Assembly: GCA_018667995.1 (NCBI GenBank)
Contig: JABIQT010000266.1
Coordinates: forward strand, 1-15,858
Source of the DNA: Candidatus Latescibacterota bacterium
GTDB lineage: Bacteria; JAAXHH01; JABIQT01
Length of the DNA: 15,858 nt
Reading direction: 5' to 3'
A program made the position numbers and the translations under genes. Of this stretch, positions 6,608-14,278 are shown in pieces. Under the pieces are notes generated by a model. It saw nothing but the letters and a program-made list of their open reading frames with translations, was not told where the DNA came from and ran no database searches. Each line of letters begins with the position of its first letter. The stretch's first letter is position 1.

Positions 6608-7178
6608 GGGAACTGTCCTGTGATTTTGATGGGGGTTTGATCTTGTTAGCGCTGGCAATTTTCGAAAGACGATCATCAGAGAAGCCCTGCGCCCGCAAAA
6701 TCCCCTGAATAAAATCGGATTTCCCTGCCACATACTCGTCTATGTCGTCGGAAAACTGCTCCGCCAACCACACTTTGAGATTGCTGTAAGCTTGAACCAT
6801 ATCCCAATTCAGCCGAAGGTAATCACGCACGGCGAGCTGGTTATCGAGTCCCAGACTGCCTTCGGGACAGAGATACAGGTGGTGTCGAATCGGTCCCGGT
6901 GGACTCTTGAACGCCTCTCGTCCTTCGATTCCAAGATCGCCTCGATGTTCGTAACCCACGGCACCCAGACGCTCTATGGCGCCTGCGATCTGACTACTGC
7001 AGGCCACCACGATACTCATATCTATGATGGGTTTGGACGCCAATCCCGGCACCGAGGTACTGCCCACGTGCTCGACACGAAGCGCCAAATCCGAAACAAT
7101 AGGCCACACATGATCCCTGAGCCGCCCATAGGCACGGGGCCACTCAGGATCGTAGTCTACGACAATGACGGTAGCCAT
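6597..7178 (-). CDS. GrpB family protein (UPF0157, nucleotidyltransferase-like)
   Basis: The 193-residue length matches GrpB proteins. The hallmark HVGSTSVPGLASKPIIDM stands at residues 37-54 (EHVGST, then KPIID), as in the nucleotidyltransferase-like fold. 'VVDYDPEWPRAYGRL' at 6-20 and 'HHLYLC' at 99-104 are also typical. Biochemistry of the family is poorly known; it is related to nucleotidyltransferases and is sometimes fused to CoaE (dephospho-CoA kinase). GGAG lies about 9 nt before ATG 7178. It starts 44 nt after the third PhyH stop, and its last 11 nt overlap the serine hydrolase start. The C-terminal about 30 residues, rich in Lys, Ser and Asp, look like an unstructured tail. The family call is secure; the role is not. 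Confidence 0.93.
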   Translation of the reverse strand: MATVIVVDYDPEWPRAYGRLRDHVWPIVSDLALRVEHVGSTSVPGLASKPIIDMSIVVACSSQIAGAIERLGAVGYEHRGDLGIEGREAFKSPPGPIRHHLYLCPEGSLGLDNQLAVRDYLRLNWDMVQAYSNLKVWLAEQFSDDIDEYVAGKSDFIQGILRAQGFSDDRLSKIASANKIKPPSKSQDSSHAE

Positions 7179-7222
7179 GGCAATTGCTCCATCAAATCTG
7201 ATTAGTCAAAAAGATCAATCCA

Positions 7223-8035
7223 TCAGCTTCCGGGCAACAACTCGTCCCCATCGCGTCTCGATCGGTACCCGCTGACAATTAAGCCGGGACGGCCGAAACT
7301 CTGCCCAAATTCCTGACGATTGTCCGGATCTCGATAGCCAAGTCGGACCAATCGACGCGGTTGCTTAGTCTGGTTGATATAGGATCCGTGTACCGTATCA
7401 ATACAGAAGAGAACCACATCACCCGACCTCGCTGGTACCGGCACCGTGTCATCCATGCTGTATTCGTCGGTCGGAAGGTGCGGAGAGCACGGTCCGTCCT
7501 CTGTTTCCAGTACGTGTTCGAGATGTCCCCTCTTGTGCGATCCCGCGAGAAAGCGAATTTCACCATTCTCATGACATGTATCGTCCAGGTGGACGAGGCA
7601 ATCTATGTACCTGCCATCACTGTGACCGTAGAATGGGTTGTCCTGATGCATCGGAAAGGGATGGCCTGTTTGGGGCGGTTTGATATGCATCGTCGTATGG
7701 TGCAACTCCAGGTTCGGCCCCAGCAACTGAGTCAGACCCCCAACCAATCTGTGATTGATTACGGCCCGTGCCCACGCTCCCGAATATAGATGGAGATCAT
7801 GCATTGCCGTAAGCTTCGACTGGGCCTCGGTTTCGGGATCCATGTAGGCGTGCCGCCATGGACCGGACCAGCCTGGACTGGTAAATGCCCAATCCTCTAC
7901 GAGCCGATCCATTTCATTCGAGAGCTCCTGCGTTTCTTCAGCTGTATACACTTCCGGGATGTGGAGGAATCCATTGTCATTATAAAAGGCAACTTGATCC
8001 TCGTTCAACACATCGATTTCGGTCATTACAGACAC
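7223..8035 (-). CDS. Phytanoyl-CoA dioxygenase (PhyH) family oxygenase, canonical triad
   Basis: The 270-residue protein starts at GTG 8035. AAGGAGG ends 5 nt before that GTG but 14 nt before the next possible start (ATG 8026), so GTG is preferred. The facial triad is intact: H130 and D132 in PMHQDNPF, and H216 in DTVHGSYIN, with R227/R228 positioned for 2-oxoglutarate. Typical segments are 'FYNDNGFLHIPEVYTAEE' at 17-34, 'HLDDTCHENGEIRFLAGSHK' at 149-168 and 'PARSGDVVLF' at 201-210. It should catalyse 2-oxoglutarate-dependent hydroxylation in the cytoplasm. It differs clearly from the two plus-strand PhyH proteins, including a longer insert between the DxxxENG motif and the distal histidine, so it is not a recent duplicate. 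It lies between the Ldh2-type dehydrogenase and grpB. Confidence 0.94.
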   Translation of the reverse strand: MSVMTEIDVLNEDQVAFYNDNGFLHIPEVYTAEETQELSNEMDRLVEDWAFTSPGWSGPWRHAYMDPETEAQSKLTAMHDLHLYSGAWARAVINHRLVGGLTQLLGPNLELHHTTMHIKPPQTGHPFPMHQDNPFYGHSDGRYIDCLVHLDDTCHENGEIRFLAGSHKRGHLEHVLETEDGPCSPHLPTDEYSMDDTVPVPARSGDVVLFCIDTVHGSYINQTKQPRRLVRLGYRDPDNRQEFGQSFGRPGLIVSGYRSRRDGDELLPGS

Positions 8036-8210
8036 GTGCCCCTCCTTTCAAGGTCGATGATACCCTCTGGTATTTCAGTTGACTCAGAATGCTTTATTGG
8101 GAGATCTGATGTGATAATGGATACAGGTCAGGCAGCGGTAGACCGAGATAAGCACACCCCCTCACCGGGCTCAATCTCCCACCGTGATGCATTGGTTCGA
8201 TAAAACGATG

Positions 8211-9254
8211 CTATCCTATTTCCGGCACGGTGACGCCAAGTTCCTGTGCCGTTTCCAGGATCTCTTCCCAGGTCGGATCCGGAATCAATATACCATCCCG
8301 AAGGCGTTCCGTACGGCGCTCCTCCTCAATGTCACCGGGTGCGTATATTTTGGAGAATCCCGGCACGGTTCTGGCCGACCGCACATAATCCGCGTGGGTT
8401 TCGACCTCTTCCTTGTATTCTTCCAGATCCATGAACTGGGCAACGTCAATTGCCAGGATCATGATTCCTCCCCCGCCCTTACCGCCGGTGCATCCAGCCA
8501 GAGCGAGCGGACCGACGATCATTTCGATCATCATAGCCAGGCCGTGCCCTTTGTGTCCGAACTGCATGCCTCCCAGCGGGAGCACTCCGACATTTTCAGG
8601 TTCTGCGTGGTATCGTTTTCCGTCATTGACGTACTTGCCATCCTGATCCACGAGCCAACCATCCGGAATGGGTTCGTCGCGCAGGATTTTCTGCTCAATC
8701 TTCCCTCCGGCGACGACACTCAGTGTCATATCCAGCATAAAGGCCGGACCATTCTTGCGGGGAACAGCAAAAGCAATGGGCTCGGGTCGCAGACGCCGAT
8801 CAGCGCTTCCAAAGGGAGAAAGGAACTCGCCTCCACCGTTCATCCAAACCATGCCAATCATTCCCTTCTCGGCCATTCTCGGTGGAAAGTCGCCCAGCCG
8901 ACCGATGTGCGATACGTTCTTTAAACCCACCATCCCAAAGGCTGTATTGCTCGCTTTCTCCATTGCCAGATCAACCGCCCTCGTGACCGCAACGATACCA
9001 TTGGCTCCTTTTCCGTCTATCTGGACAAAGGAGGGCGCATCTTTAGTTACCTCATGGTCTTCCCACTTCCGGTAATTCGCTCGAAGCGCGGGTACGTAAC
9101 GCGGCATGAACCAGACTCCATGGCTATCATGTCCGAGAAGATTGCTGGTAGTTACATGGTCTGCGAGTATTCGGGCATCGTCTTCAGGGATTCCTGTAGC
9201 CTTGAAAATGTCGAGACTTACCGTGCACAAAGCGTCATAGGGGACGACGGGCAT
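8211..9254 (-). CDS. Malate/L-lactate dehydrogenase-like (Ldh2 superfamily) NAD(P)-dependent oxidoreductase
   Basis: From ATG 9254 the protein is 347 residues, normal for the Ldh2 superfamily (malate, sulfolactate, ureidoglycolate and 2,3-diketogulonate dehydrogenases, and delta-1-piperideine-2-carboxylate reductase). Marks are 'NLLGHDSHGVWFMPRY' at 38-53 (the GxxSHG substrate loop), 'VSHIGRLGDF' at 114-123 (candidate catalytic histidine H116), and 'MQFGHKGHGLAMMIE' at 230-244 (GxKGxGL loop). These proteins do not use a classical Rossmann fold. AAGGAG lies 6 nt before ATG 9254; the frame runs on to 9356, but that stretch holds a promoter-like sequence instead. It likely oxidises a 2-hydroxy acid or reduces a 2-oxo acid, and could process a product of the adjacent dioxygenase. 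Which acid is not readable. Confidence 0.92.
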   Translation of the reverse strand: MPVVPYDALCTVSLDIFKATGIPEDDARILADHVTTSNLLGHDSHGVWFMPRYVPALRANYRKWEDHEVTKDAPSFVQIDGKGANGIVAVTRAVDLAMEKASNTAFGMVGLKNVSHIGRLGDFPPRMAEKGMIGMVWMNGGGEFLSPFGSADRRLRPEPIAFAVPRKNGPAFMLDMTLSVVAGGKIEQKILRDEPIPDGWLVDQDGKYVNDGKRYHAEPENVGVLPLGGMQFGHKGHGLAMMIEMIVGPLALAGCTGGKGGGGIMILAIDVAQFMDLEEYKEEVETHADYVRSARTVPGFSKIYAPGDIEEERRTERLRDGILIPDPTWEEILETAQELGVTVPEIG

Positions 9255-9327
9255 CGATTGCTCCTTGGTGCTGTCTGTGTACGTAAAGGTGGATTCTGCG
9301 AGATGGACTGCTGTGCATTGAAGATAA

Positions 9328-9356
9328 AATATAGGAGTTTCGAGGTAGGAACACAA
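9328..9356 (-). promoter_or_regulatory. Candidate sigma70-type promoter upstream of Ldh2-type gene
   Basis: On the minus strand, TTGTGT (9356-9351) and TATATT (9333-9328) are separated by exactly 17 nt, close to the sigma70 consensus. It lies in the 119-nt gap between surE and the dehydrogenase and would give an untranslated leader of roughly 65-70 nt before ATG 9254. It would let the dehydrogenase-to-kinase half of the run be expressed apart from the upstream FHA/Gfo-Idh/SurE half. The motif was found by eye. Confidence 0.45.
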
Positions 9357-9373
9357 CTAGGAAAGGCTGGTCG

Positions 9374-10075
9374 TTACCGAGCGTTTGTAACATCAAGCGG
9401 TACCTTCGAAATGGCAATATGCCCGTCAAAGCAGACATCCACATCCCTACCAGACTGACGGGGTCTGGCGTGATAATCACCAGAGTAGGAATAGTGGTCT
9501 CCTTGACGCTCGAATCGTACATCCAGGGGCCCCGAGTCAACATCACAGAATGTGTGAGGGAGGCTTTCACGATCGTGAGTCGGATGAGGTAGATTTACGT
9601 TCCAAAAGTGGTTCTGCGGGAGATCCATTTCCAGGAGCATTTTCAGAATTGGCGTTATCCGCCGCTCTGTCAGCGCCCAATCCAAGGGCCGGTCCCTGAC
9701 TATATAGTGTGAGACCGCCATAGCCCGATACCCAAGTAAAGCCGCTTCACGCGCAGCAGCCACCGTGCCCGACATATAGACATCCACGCCCAAATTGCCA
9801 CCATTATTAATTCCTGCTATTACCCAATCGGCATCGGGGAGGAACTCTCTAAGACCGATTCGTGAACAGTCGGCTGGTGTACCGTGTACGCGGTATCGAT
9901 TAGTGTCATCCGCTGCTACCAGTATGGGATCATAAGCCGTCACCTGATGGCCAATACCCGATTGGGGAAGGGCAGGTGCAACCACAACCAAGTCGCCCAA
10001 TGGTCCTGCCACATTGGCCAGGGAAGCAATGCCCGGAGCGTCGAATCCATCATCATTAGTCACCAGTAACTTCAT
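9374..10075 (-). CDS. surE: 5'/3'-nucleotidase SurE
   Basis: The 233-residue protein begins MKLLVTNDDGFDAPGI, the SurE signature with metal ligands D8 and D9. S39 in LPQSGIGHQ and the Asn-rich loop AGINNGGNLG at 87-96 complete the metal site. 'YRVHGTPADC' at 61-70 and 'MSGTVAAAREAALLG' at 101-115 are likewise conserved. The family releases phosphate from 5' and 3' nucleoside monophosphates and some short polyphosphates in the cytoplasm. The start codon overlaps the stop of the upstream phosphoesterase in an ATGA arrangement (10075-10072), and no strong ribosome site precedes it, so translation is probably coupled. A pairing of two phosphoester-cleaving enzymes suggests consecutive steps on a nucleotide substrate. 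In many bacteria surE lies beside pcm/nlpD/rpoS; none of those is present here. Confidence 0.95.
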   Translation of the reverse strand: MKLLVTNDDGFDAPGIASLANVAGPLGDLVVVAPALPQSGIGHQVTAYDPILVAADDTNRYRVHGTPADCSRIGLREFLPDADWVIAGINNGGNLGVDVYMSGTVAAAREAALLGYRAMAVSHYIVRDRPLDWALTERRITPILKMLLEMDLPQNHFWNVNLPHPTHDRESLPHTFCDVDSGPLDVRFERQGDHYSYSGDYHARPRQSGRDVDVCFDGHIAISKVPLDVTNAR

Positions 10076-10899
10076 GAGGTAATCTCACCGTCAGCGGAAA
10101 TGGATATGGAAGGTTGCTTCCCAAAGCCCTCCAACTCCAGTCGTCCGTCCTCAAAAACAGAGAGTATGGCATAGGCATTCTGATCCAGGCCTGGACCGAC
10201 GACCATGGCCCGCAGACCGATATAGGGAATGCACCCCACGACATTTGCGAGACCGGTGTGATAATGCCCCTGAATTACAGCACGAACCACTCCTGAATCC
10301 TCCAGAAGGGCACGAACCCTGGTCGCGTTCTTCACCACATGGGGATCCAATTGCCCGTTCCACAATCTGCCATCCAGGTTTCCGTGACAGAATACGAGTA
10401 CTTGTTGATCATGGGCGGACGACAACTCGGTGCTGAGCCAGGCGATTTGGGAATCGGAAATCCAGGCATTGTCCCAATCAAAATCACCTTCGGAGAAATC
10501 ACGCCCGTCTCTATGACAGTTGCTGTCAAGGATCACACAGCGCACACCATGGCAGTCAAATGCGTAGTAGGTCTTTTCCGTTGCTGTCCCGCAGCCTGCC
10601 AGGAATTCAGATTTTGTGAGTGTGGCCACGTCGTGATTACCGATGACGAAATGTCGTGAGCCCTGGAAGTGCTCGAAAACACCTCGGATAGTATTGAGAT
10701 TCTCAAGTTCAGTATGCTTGTCTTCGGCCTTGTCGATGAAATCACCCAGGTTGATCACCGTATCAAGACCTCGACTGGAAAAGATCTCAACACACGCTGA
10801 GAGCTTGTGAAGCGAGTCCTCACAGTGCCGATCACCATAGAAAAGATGGGCGAAATGGGGATCAGTGAAGAGTCCGATGGTAGCAATAGGATGGATCAT
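10072..10899 (-). CDS. Calcineurin-like metallophosphoesterase
   Basis: The 275-residue protein shows the complete dimetal site: D13 and H15 (DPHF), D53 (LGDFID), N88 and H89 (IGNHD), H172 (FCHGN), and H212 and H214 (GHYH). The insertion 'ENLNTIRGVFEHFQGSRHF' between the GD and GNHD motifs recalls Mn-dependent ADP-ribose/CDP-alcohol diphosphatase and cyclic-nucleotide phosphodiesterase relatives, so a nucleotide diphosphate or cyclic nucleotide substrate is plausible. There is no signal peptide; it should be cytoplasmic. The ATG at 10899 follows the small membrane protein gene by 27 nt, with no clear Shine-Dalgarno, and the 3' end overlaps surE by 4 nt. The product of a diphosphatase (a nucleoside monophosphate) would be a SurE substrate; this link is inferred from context. 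Confidence 0.92.
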   Translation of the reverse strand: MIHPIATIGLFTDPHFAHLFYGDRHCEDSLHKLSACVEIFSSRGLDTVINLGDFIDKAEDKHTELENLNTIRGVFEHFQGSRHFVIGNHDVATLTKSEFLAGCGTATEKTYYAFDCHGVRCVILDSNCHRDGRDFSEGDFDWDNAWISDSQIAWLSTELSSAHDQQVLVFCHGNLDGRLWNGQLDPHVVKNATRVRALLEDSGVVRAVIQGHYHTGLANVVGCIPYIGLRAMVVGPGLDQNAYAILSVFEDGRLELEGFGKQPSISISADGEITS

Positions 10900-10926
10900 A
10901 TAGGAAAGGCTATCAGGCGCGAGGGA

Positions 10927-11106
10927 CTATTCTTTCGGATCTATAGGGGTGCTTCTCGTACCGACGTCATTGCCACGCGTCAAGCGTGCTCTGATGCTTC
11001 GAAAGAACGGGACTGTGATGATGAATACCAGGCAGATGACAATCCATGCTATGCCGCCGTTGACTCCCTGAATCACACGTGCGACGCGCAGGTTATGGAC
11101 TGGCAT
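10927..11106 (-). CDS. Small single-pass membrane protein, 59 aa
   Basis: ATG 11106-11104 overlaps the stop of the upstream Gfo/Idh/MocA gene by one base (TAATG), and the frame ends at TAG 10929-10927. The 59 residues have a basic N-terminus (R7, R10) and a hydrophobic stretch at about 18-35 (GIAWIVICLVFIITVPFF), long enough for one membrane helix. An Arg-rich segment follows (R36, R39, R41, R44), then a polar tail ending TPIDPKE. Positive charge is greater after the helix, so by the positive-inside rule the tail should be cytoplasmic and the N-terminus outside. The overlap with the preceding stop and the 27-nt distance to the phosphoesterase place it firmly within the operon. The protein is easily missed because of its size. 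No family is recognised; it might tether or regulate a neighbouring enzyme. Confidence 0.75.
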   Translation of the reverse strand: MPVHNLRVARVIQGVNGGIAWIVICLVFIITVPFFRSIRARLTRGNDVGTRSTPIDPKE

Positions 11107-12239
11107 TATCTTCGGGCCTGATTTCTATAACGGGGTGGAATTCTTGGCTCAATCGAGTCGAATAATATAGAAGAATCTACGTCTTTTGTCAACGGCAGAT
11201 TGATCTCTCGATGCTCGATCGCTGAGAGGTAAGCAGCGCAGATTACCTCCATAACCGCTCGGCCAGATGGCCCGTCAGTAGTCGGTCGGTTGCCCTTGCG
11301 TACACACGATGTAAAATGATCGAGTTCCACCTTGTACTGACCAAATATACGACCTTCTTCGAGCCAGTTCCGGCTAAAACTGGGACTGATATTCTCACGC
11401 GTTCTACCATATCTGTGCAGATAGGCTTCATAGGGTGTCGTGTGCTGCCACACTCCGGAGGCGTGCCGTAGCTCGATCGACCCAGTTTCACCAAATATCT
11501 CGTAGTGCTCTTCATTCTCTCTATGCAAGAATTTGGTCGACTGGTGTACGCTGCGGACACCAGATTGATGGGTACAGATCACGTTGTACTCGTTCTCCAC
11601 ATCATAATTGGGTTCGGTTATGTCAAAAGTAGCCATGACGGAACGAATTGGCCCCGCCCACCAATGGGCCAGATCCACGCTGTGGGATCCATGATCCTGC
11701 CACTGCCCCCCCAATGTCTCGCGACGGCCACGCCATTGATCGGCGAAGCTCGCCTGTTCGTTTCCACCCCAATCCCAGTTGTGCCGAATGCCCATAACCT
11801 GACCGATCGCTCCGTTGGACAACAATGTATCCACCGCCAGCATGGTCCGATTAAATCGCTTCATAAAGGCCATCATCAAGATCGTATCGGCAGATTCGTG
11901 CGCCGAGATAATCGCCTCGCACTCACTCAGATTTCTGGCCATAGGCTTCTCGAGAAGCACATGGATGCCCTTCTTAGCACAAGTTATAGCCAGATCCTGG
12001 TGCATGAATACTGGGGCGGCGATGAGAGCAGCGTCTATGGATTCCTTCTCAAGACACTCCTCCAGCGTCGTGTACCCCGCTGTAATTCCGTAGGTGTCAC
12101 ACGCCAAAGCAAGAGCCGTAGCGCTGGGATCCACTGCAGCGACAACGTCTAGTCCATCGATGAAGGGCAGCACTGGACCGAAACTCACAGTGAGACAGTT
12201 GCCACAGCCAACAAAGGCCAGCTTGACACGATCAGGCAT
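11106..12239 (-). CDS. Gfo/Idh/MocA-family oxidoreductase
   Basis: The 377-residue, full-length protein has 'LAFVGCGNC' at 7-15 (Rossmann turn, with Cys replacing the last Gly), 'VVAAVDPSA' at 32-40 (acidic residue for NAD ribose), 'VLLEKPMA' at 94-101 (E-K-P lysine), and 'QDHGSHSVDLAHWW' at 181-194 (C-terminal-domain substrate residues). No signal peptide is present. It should oxidise or reduce a sugar, inositol or glycoside-like compound with NAD(P). AAGGA lies 7 nt before ATG 12239 and overlaps the stop of the FHA gene, from which it is 9 nt apart. Its own stop is fused to the start of the small membrane protein. It is not a close copy of the partial family member at 1-384. Co-transcription with an FHA protein is unusual for this enzyme class. 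Confidence 0.94.
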   Translation of the reverse strand: MPDRVKLAFVGCGNCLTVSFGPVLPFIDGLDVVAAVDPSATALALACDTYGITAGYTTLEECLEKESIDAALIAAPVFMHQDLAITCAKKGIHVLLEKPMARNLSECEAIISAHESADTILMMAFMKRFNRTMLAVDTLLSNGAIGQVMGIRHNWDWGGNEQASFADQWRGRRETLGGQWQDHGSHSVDLAHWWAGPIRSVMATFDITEPNYDVENEYNVICTHQSGVRSVHQSTKFLHRENEEHYEIFGETGSIELRHASGVWQHTTPYEAYLHRYGRTRENISPSFSRNWLEEGRIFGQYKVELDHFTSCVRKGNRPTTDGPSGRAVMEVICAAYLSAIEHREINLPLTKDVDSSILFDSIEPRIPPRYRNQARR

Positions 12240-12248
12240 GGTTGATCC

Positions 12249-12851
12249 TTAGAGCATGAAAAGCATGGCCACCCGCCCAAGACGGATCTCGTCACCTGCA
12301 ACCAACGGACGAGCTGCGGAGGGTTCCTGCTTCTCTTTGTTGACCAAGGTATAGTTCGTGCTATTCAAATCCTCAATGCTGTATTGGCCCGCAGATTCGA
12401 TCAGTTTAGCATGCTTTCTTGAAACCCCACCCTCCAACCCACCGAAAGGCGTAGTATCGATGTCTGGGAAGATATTGCTGATCGGATCCTCGCGACCAAT
12501 GACCATCTCGGGTTTGGTAAGAGGTATTTTGTCGCCCGTCGTAACCACTACGAGATATGGCCCCTCGAGCTGCTCCCCGTCGTCAGCGACTTCTACCAAT
12601 TCATCGGCAACATCTGAGGCATTCTCATCGGTGGAGACATCTGCGTCCAAATCCTCGCCCACCTCAAGCTCGATGGCGTCTCCTGATTGGTCATCCGAAA
12701 CCTCAGCAGCATCCGATGTAGAAGCAGGGGTCTCCTCCACTTCGGCATCGGCTTCATGTTTTACTTCAACGGCTGTCAAATCCACACCGCAGTCCTTGCA
12801 GTATTCGACTACATCTTCGTTCTCGGTATTGCAGTCGGGACATACTTTCAT
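12249..12851 (-). CDS. Zinc-ribbon plus FHA-domain protein
   Basis: The 200-residue protein has three parts. A short zinc ribbon has four cysteines (C4, C7, C18, C21 in CPDC and CKDC). A strongly acidic, low-complexity linker of Asp, Glu, Ala, Ser and Val spans about 31-95. A C-terminal forkhead-associated domain spans about 98-200, with MVIGRED (G119, R120), GGVSRKHAKL (S144, R145, H147) and LNSTNYT (N163-N166), the usual phosphothreonine-binding residues. FHA domains read phosphothreonine signals from Ser/Thr kinases; no kinase is in the window. No membrane segment is seen. A strong GAGGAGAGG site precedes ATG 12851. It is 62 nt after the VWA gene and 9 nt before the Gfo/Idh/MocA gene. The likely job is an adaptor that docks phosphorylated partners; the partner is unknown. 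Confidence 0.93.
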   Translation of the reverse strand: MKVCPDCNTENEDVVEYCKDCGVDLTAVEVKHEADAEVEETPASTSDAAEVSDDQSGDAIELEVGEDLDADVSTDENASDVADELVEVADDGEQLEGPYLVVVTTGDKIPLTKPEMVIGREDPISNIFPDIDTTPFGGLEGGVSRKHAKLIESAGQYSIEDLNSTNYTLVNKEKQEPSAARPLVAGDEIRLGRVAMLFML

Positions 12852-12913
12852 GGGTCACCTCTCCTCTTCGATTTGGTCCCTGAAAATCAGAACCTATCCA
12901 TCGGACAATGCTC

Positions 12914-14173
12914 CTAGCCTTCTTCGCTCAGTCTCTGCGTCAATTTCCGAGTACCATACTGAAGCTTCTTTGTTCCAGTCGACGACATCTCGCCCTGATT
13001 TTCAAGATTATCTGCCTCTTCCGATGCTGCGGCGGCGAGCTCATTTTCGCCCATATCAAGCAAATGTGTCGCGGCTTCTCTGAGCTTTACAGTGGCGACG
13101 TCGAGTTTCCCAGTAGCCAGCGCCTCTCGCGCCTCCAATTGAAGTTGGAAGGCTGTCACACGTTCAATGATATTCATCACCGCCCCCTCACGCGTCCGAG
13201 TCTCTTCCTTATTGTCAGACGTTTGGATGATAATATCAGATGTTACAGACTCACTGACGGGCGCCTCTCCAGGCACCGTGTAGGCTATCTCAGCCTGGGC
13301 TATTCGATAGCGGCCGGCAGGCCGTGCCGGCAGCCCTAGTTCGAGCAAGAGAGTTTGACCATTCTGTTTGTCGACAGTTCCCAATTCAACAGAAATATCG
13401 CGATCTGACGAAGCTGTGTGACTCAGATCAATAATATCTGGAATGACACGGTAAATTCTACGTGGCGTCACTCCTTTGCTTAAGTGGATGGATGCACTGG
13501 TTCCCTGGATTGCCACATTCTGCAGCAGATACAGCTCGTCCTCAAAATTCGAGATGATCTTCTCGGGCGAATCCACATAATCGGCCCGACCAGAAGAGTT
13601 GCGGGCTATTGCATCCAGAAGCGTCTCATTCCAGTCCTCACCGACACCCAATGCGGTAATGGTTATGTCGCTCAGCTGACACTCTGAAGCGAGATGCTTG
13701 CAGTCGGCTTCATCTTCCCACGTCTGCCCGTCGGTCAGTAGCAGCATGCGGCTGGTTCGCGTAGGCCCTGTGTGCTTGCGCAATTCGTCCAGACCATCCT
13801 GCATACCCTTGGACATCGATGTTCCACCCTCAGCCTGCAGCGACCCTATTCGCGCCTTGAGTCGCTCAATATCCTGGATATTCTGGGCAGGTAAAGCAAC
13901 GAGAGACCTCTCATTGAAAAGAACCAGAGAAATGTAATCGTCAGGACCAAGACGATCCAATATCTGTGCTACAGCCTTCTTCACGCTATCTATCTTTTCA
14001 CCGGTCATCGATCCACTTCGGTCGACGACGAGGCAAAGATTCACCGGCGTTCGCGTGAACGATTCGATCTCCGCCGGTCGAATTTCCAGTAAAACGTGGA
14101 CGGCCTGATCAGATCCTGTTACCGGGTACAAAGGTCTGTCTGTCTGGCATTGGAGTGATACGTCTCCCGCCAT
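12914..14173 (-). CDS. von Willebrand factor type A (VWA) domain protein
   Basis: The 419-residue protein has a VWA domain at about 44-215 with an intact metal-ion-dependent adhesion site: D51, S53 and S55 in VVDRSGSM, T118 in EGGTSMSKG, and D148 in LLLTDGQT. A short beta segment precedes it. A beta-rich region at about 225-330 follows, then a largely helical C-terminus (about 335-419) rich in Ala, Glu and Leu that may form coiled coil. There is no signal peptide or transmembrane helix, so it is probably cytoplasmic, unlike secreted VWA adhesins. A GGAGG site lies before ATG 14173. VWA and FHA neighbours occur together in Ser/Thr-kinase-linked and stress-response clusters. The upstream PPC gene ends 105 nt earlier. 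The function here is likely metal-dependent protein binding in a signalling assembly, inferred from domains and neighbours. Confidence 0.93.
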   Translation of the reverse strand: MAGDVSLQCQTDRPLYPVTGSDQAVHVLLEIRPAEIESFTRTPVNLCLVVDRSGSMTGEKIDSVKKAVAQILDRLGPDDYISLVLFNERSLVALPAQNIQDIERLKARIGSLQAEGGTSMSKGMQDGLDELRKHTGPTRTSRMLLLTDGQTWEDEADCKHLASECQLSDITITALGVGEDWNETLLDAIARNSSGRADYVDSPEKIISNFEDELYLLQNVAIQGTSASIHLSKGVTPRRIYRVIPDIIDLSHTASSDRDISVELGTVDKQNGQTLLLELGLPARPAGRYRIAQAEIAYTVPGEAPVSESVTSDIIIQTSDNKEETRTREGAVMNIIERVTAFQLQLEAREALATGKLDVATVKLREAATHLLDMGENELAAAASEEADNLENQGEMSSTGTKKLQYGTRKLTQRLSEEG

Positions 14174-14255
14174 GCGCTTCCTCCGTTAATTGGTGGTTCT
14201 ATGCGGCATGTGAGTGCGGGCGACATGCGCAGGAGACGTACCTGTCAAGTCGCCC

Positions 14256-14276
14256 TCCGGTGCACCAATCACCGGA
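14256..14276. repeat. Short inverted repeat between PPC and VWA genes
   Basis: TCCGGTG (14256-14262) and CACCGGA (14270-14276) form a 7-bp perfect stem with a 7-nt loop, just downstream of the PPC gene stop codon on the minus strand. No run of T follows, so an intrinsic terminator is doubtful. It might attenuate readthrough, protect the 3' end, or bind a regulator of the VWA gene. Confidence 0.3.
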
Positions 14277-14278
14277 CA

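Noticed and set aside
8184-8924. Plus-strand 246-codon frame
   Set aside because: It is antisense to the Ldh2-type dehydrogenase, which has clear family motifs; it has shadow-frame composition.
12358-13083. Plus-strand 241-codon Ser-rich frame
   Set aside because: It is the antisense image of the acidic linker and FHA region; the Ser-rich composition follows from Asp/Glu codons on the other strand.
14174-14278. TTGACA before the VWA gene as a promoter
   Set aside because: A perfect -35-like hexamer is present on the minus strand, but no acceptable -10 hexamer stands 16-18 nt downstream.
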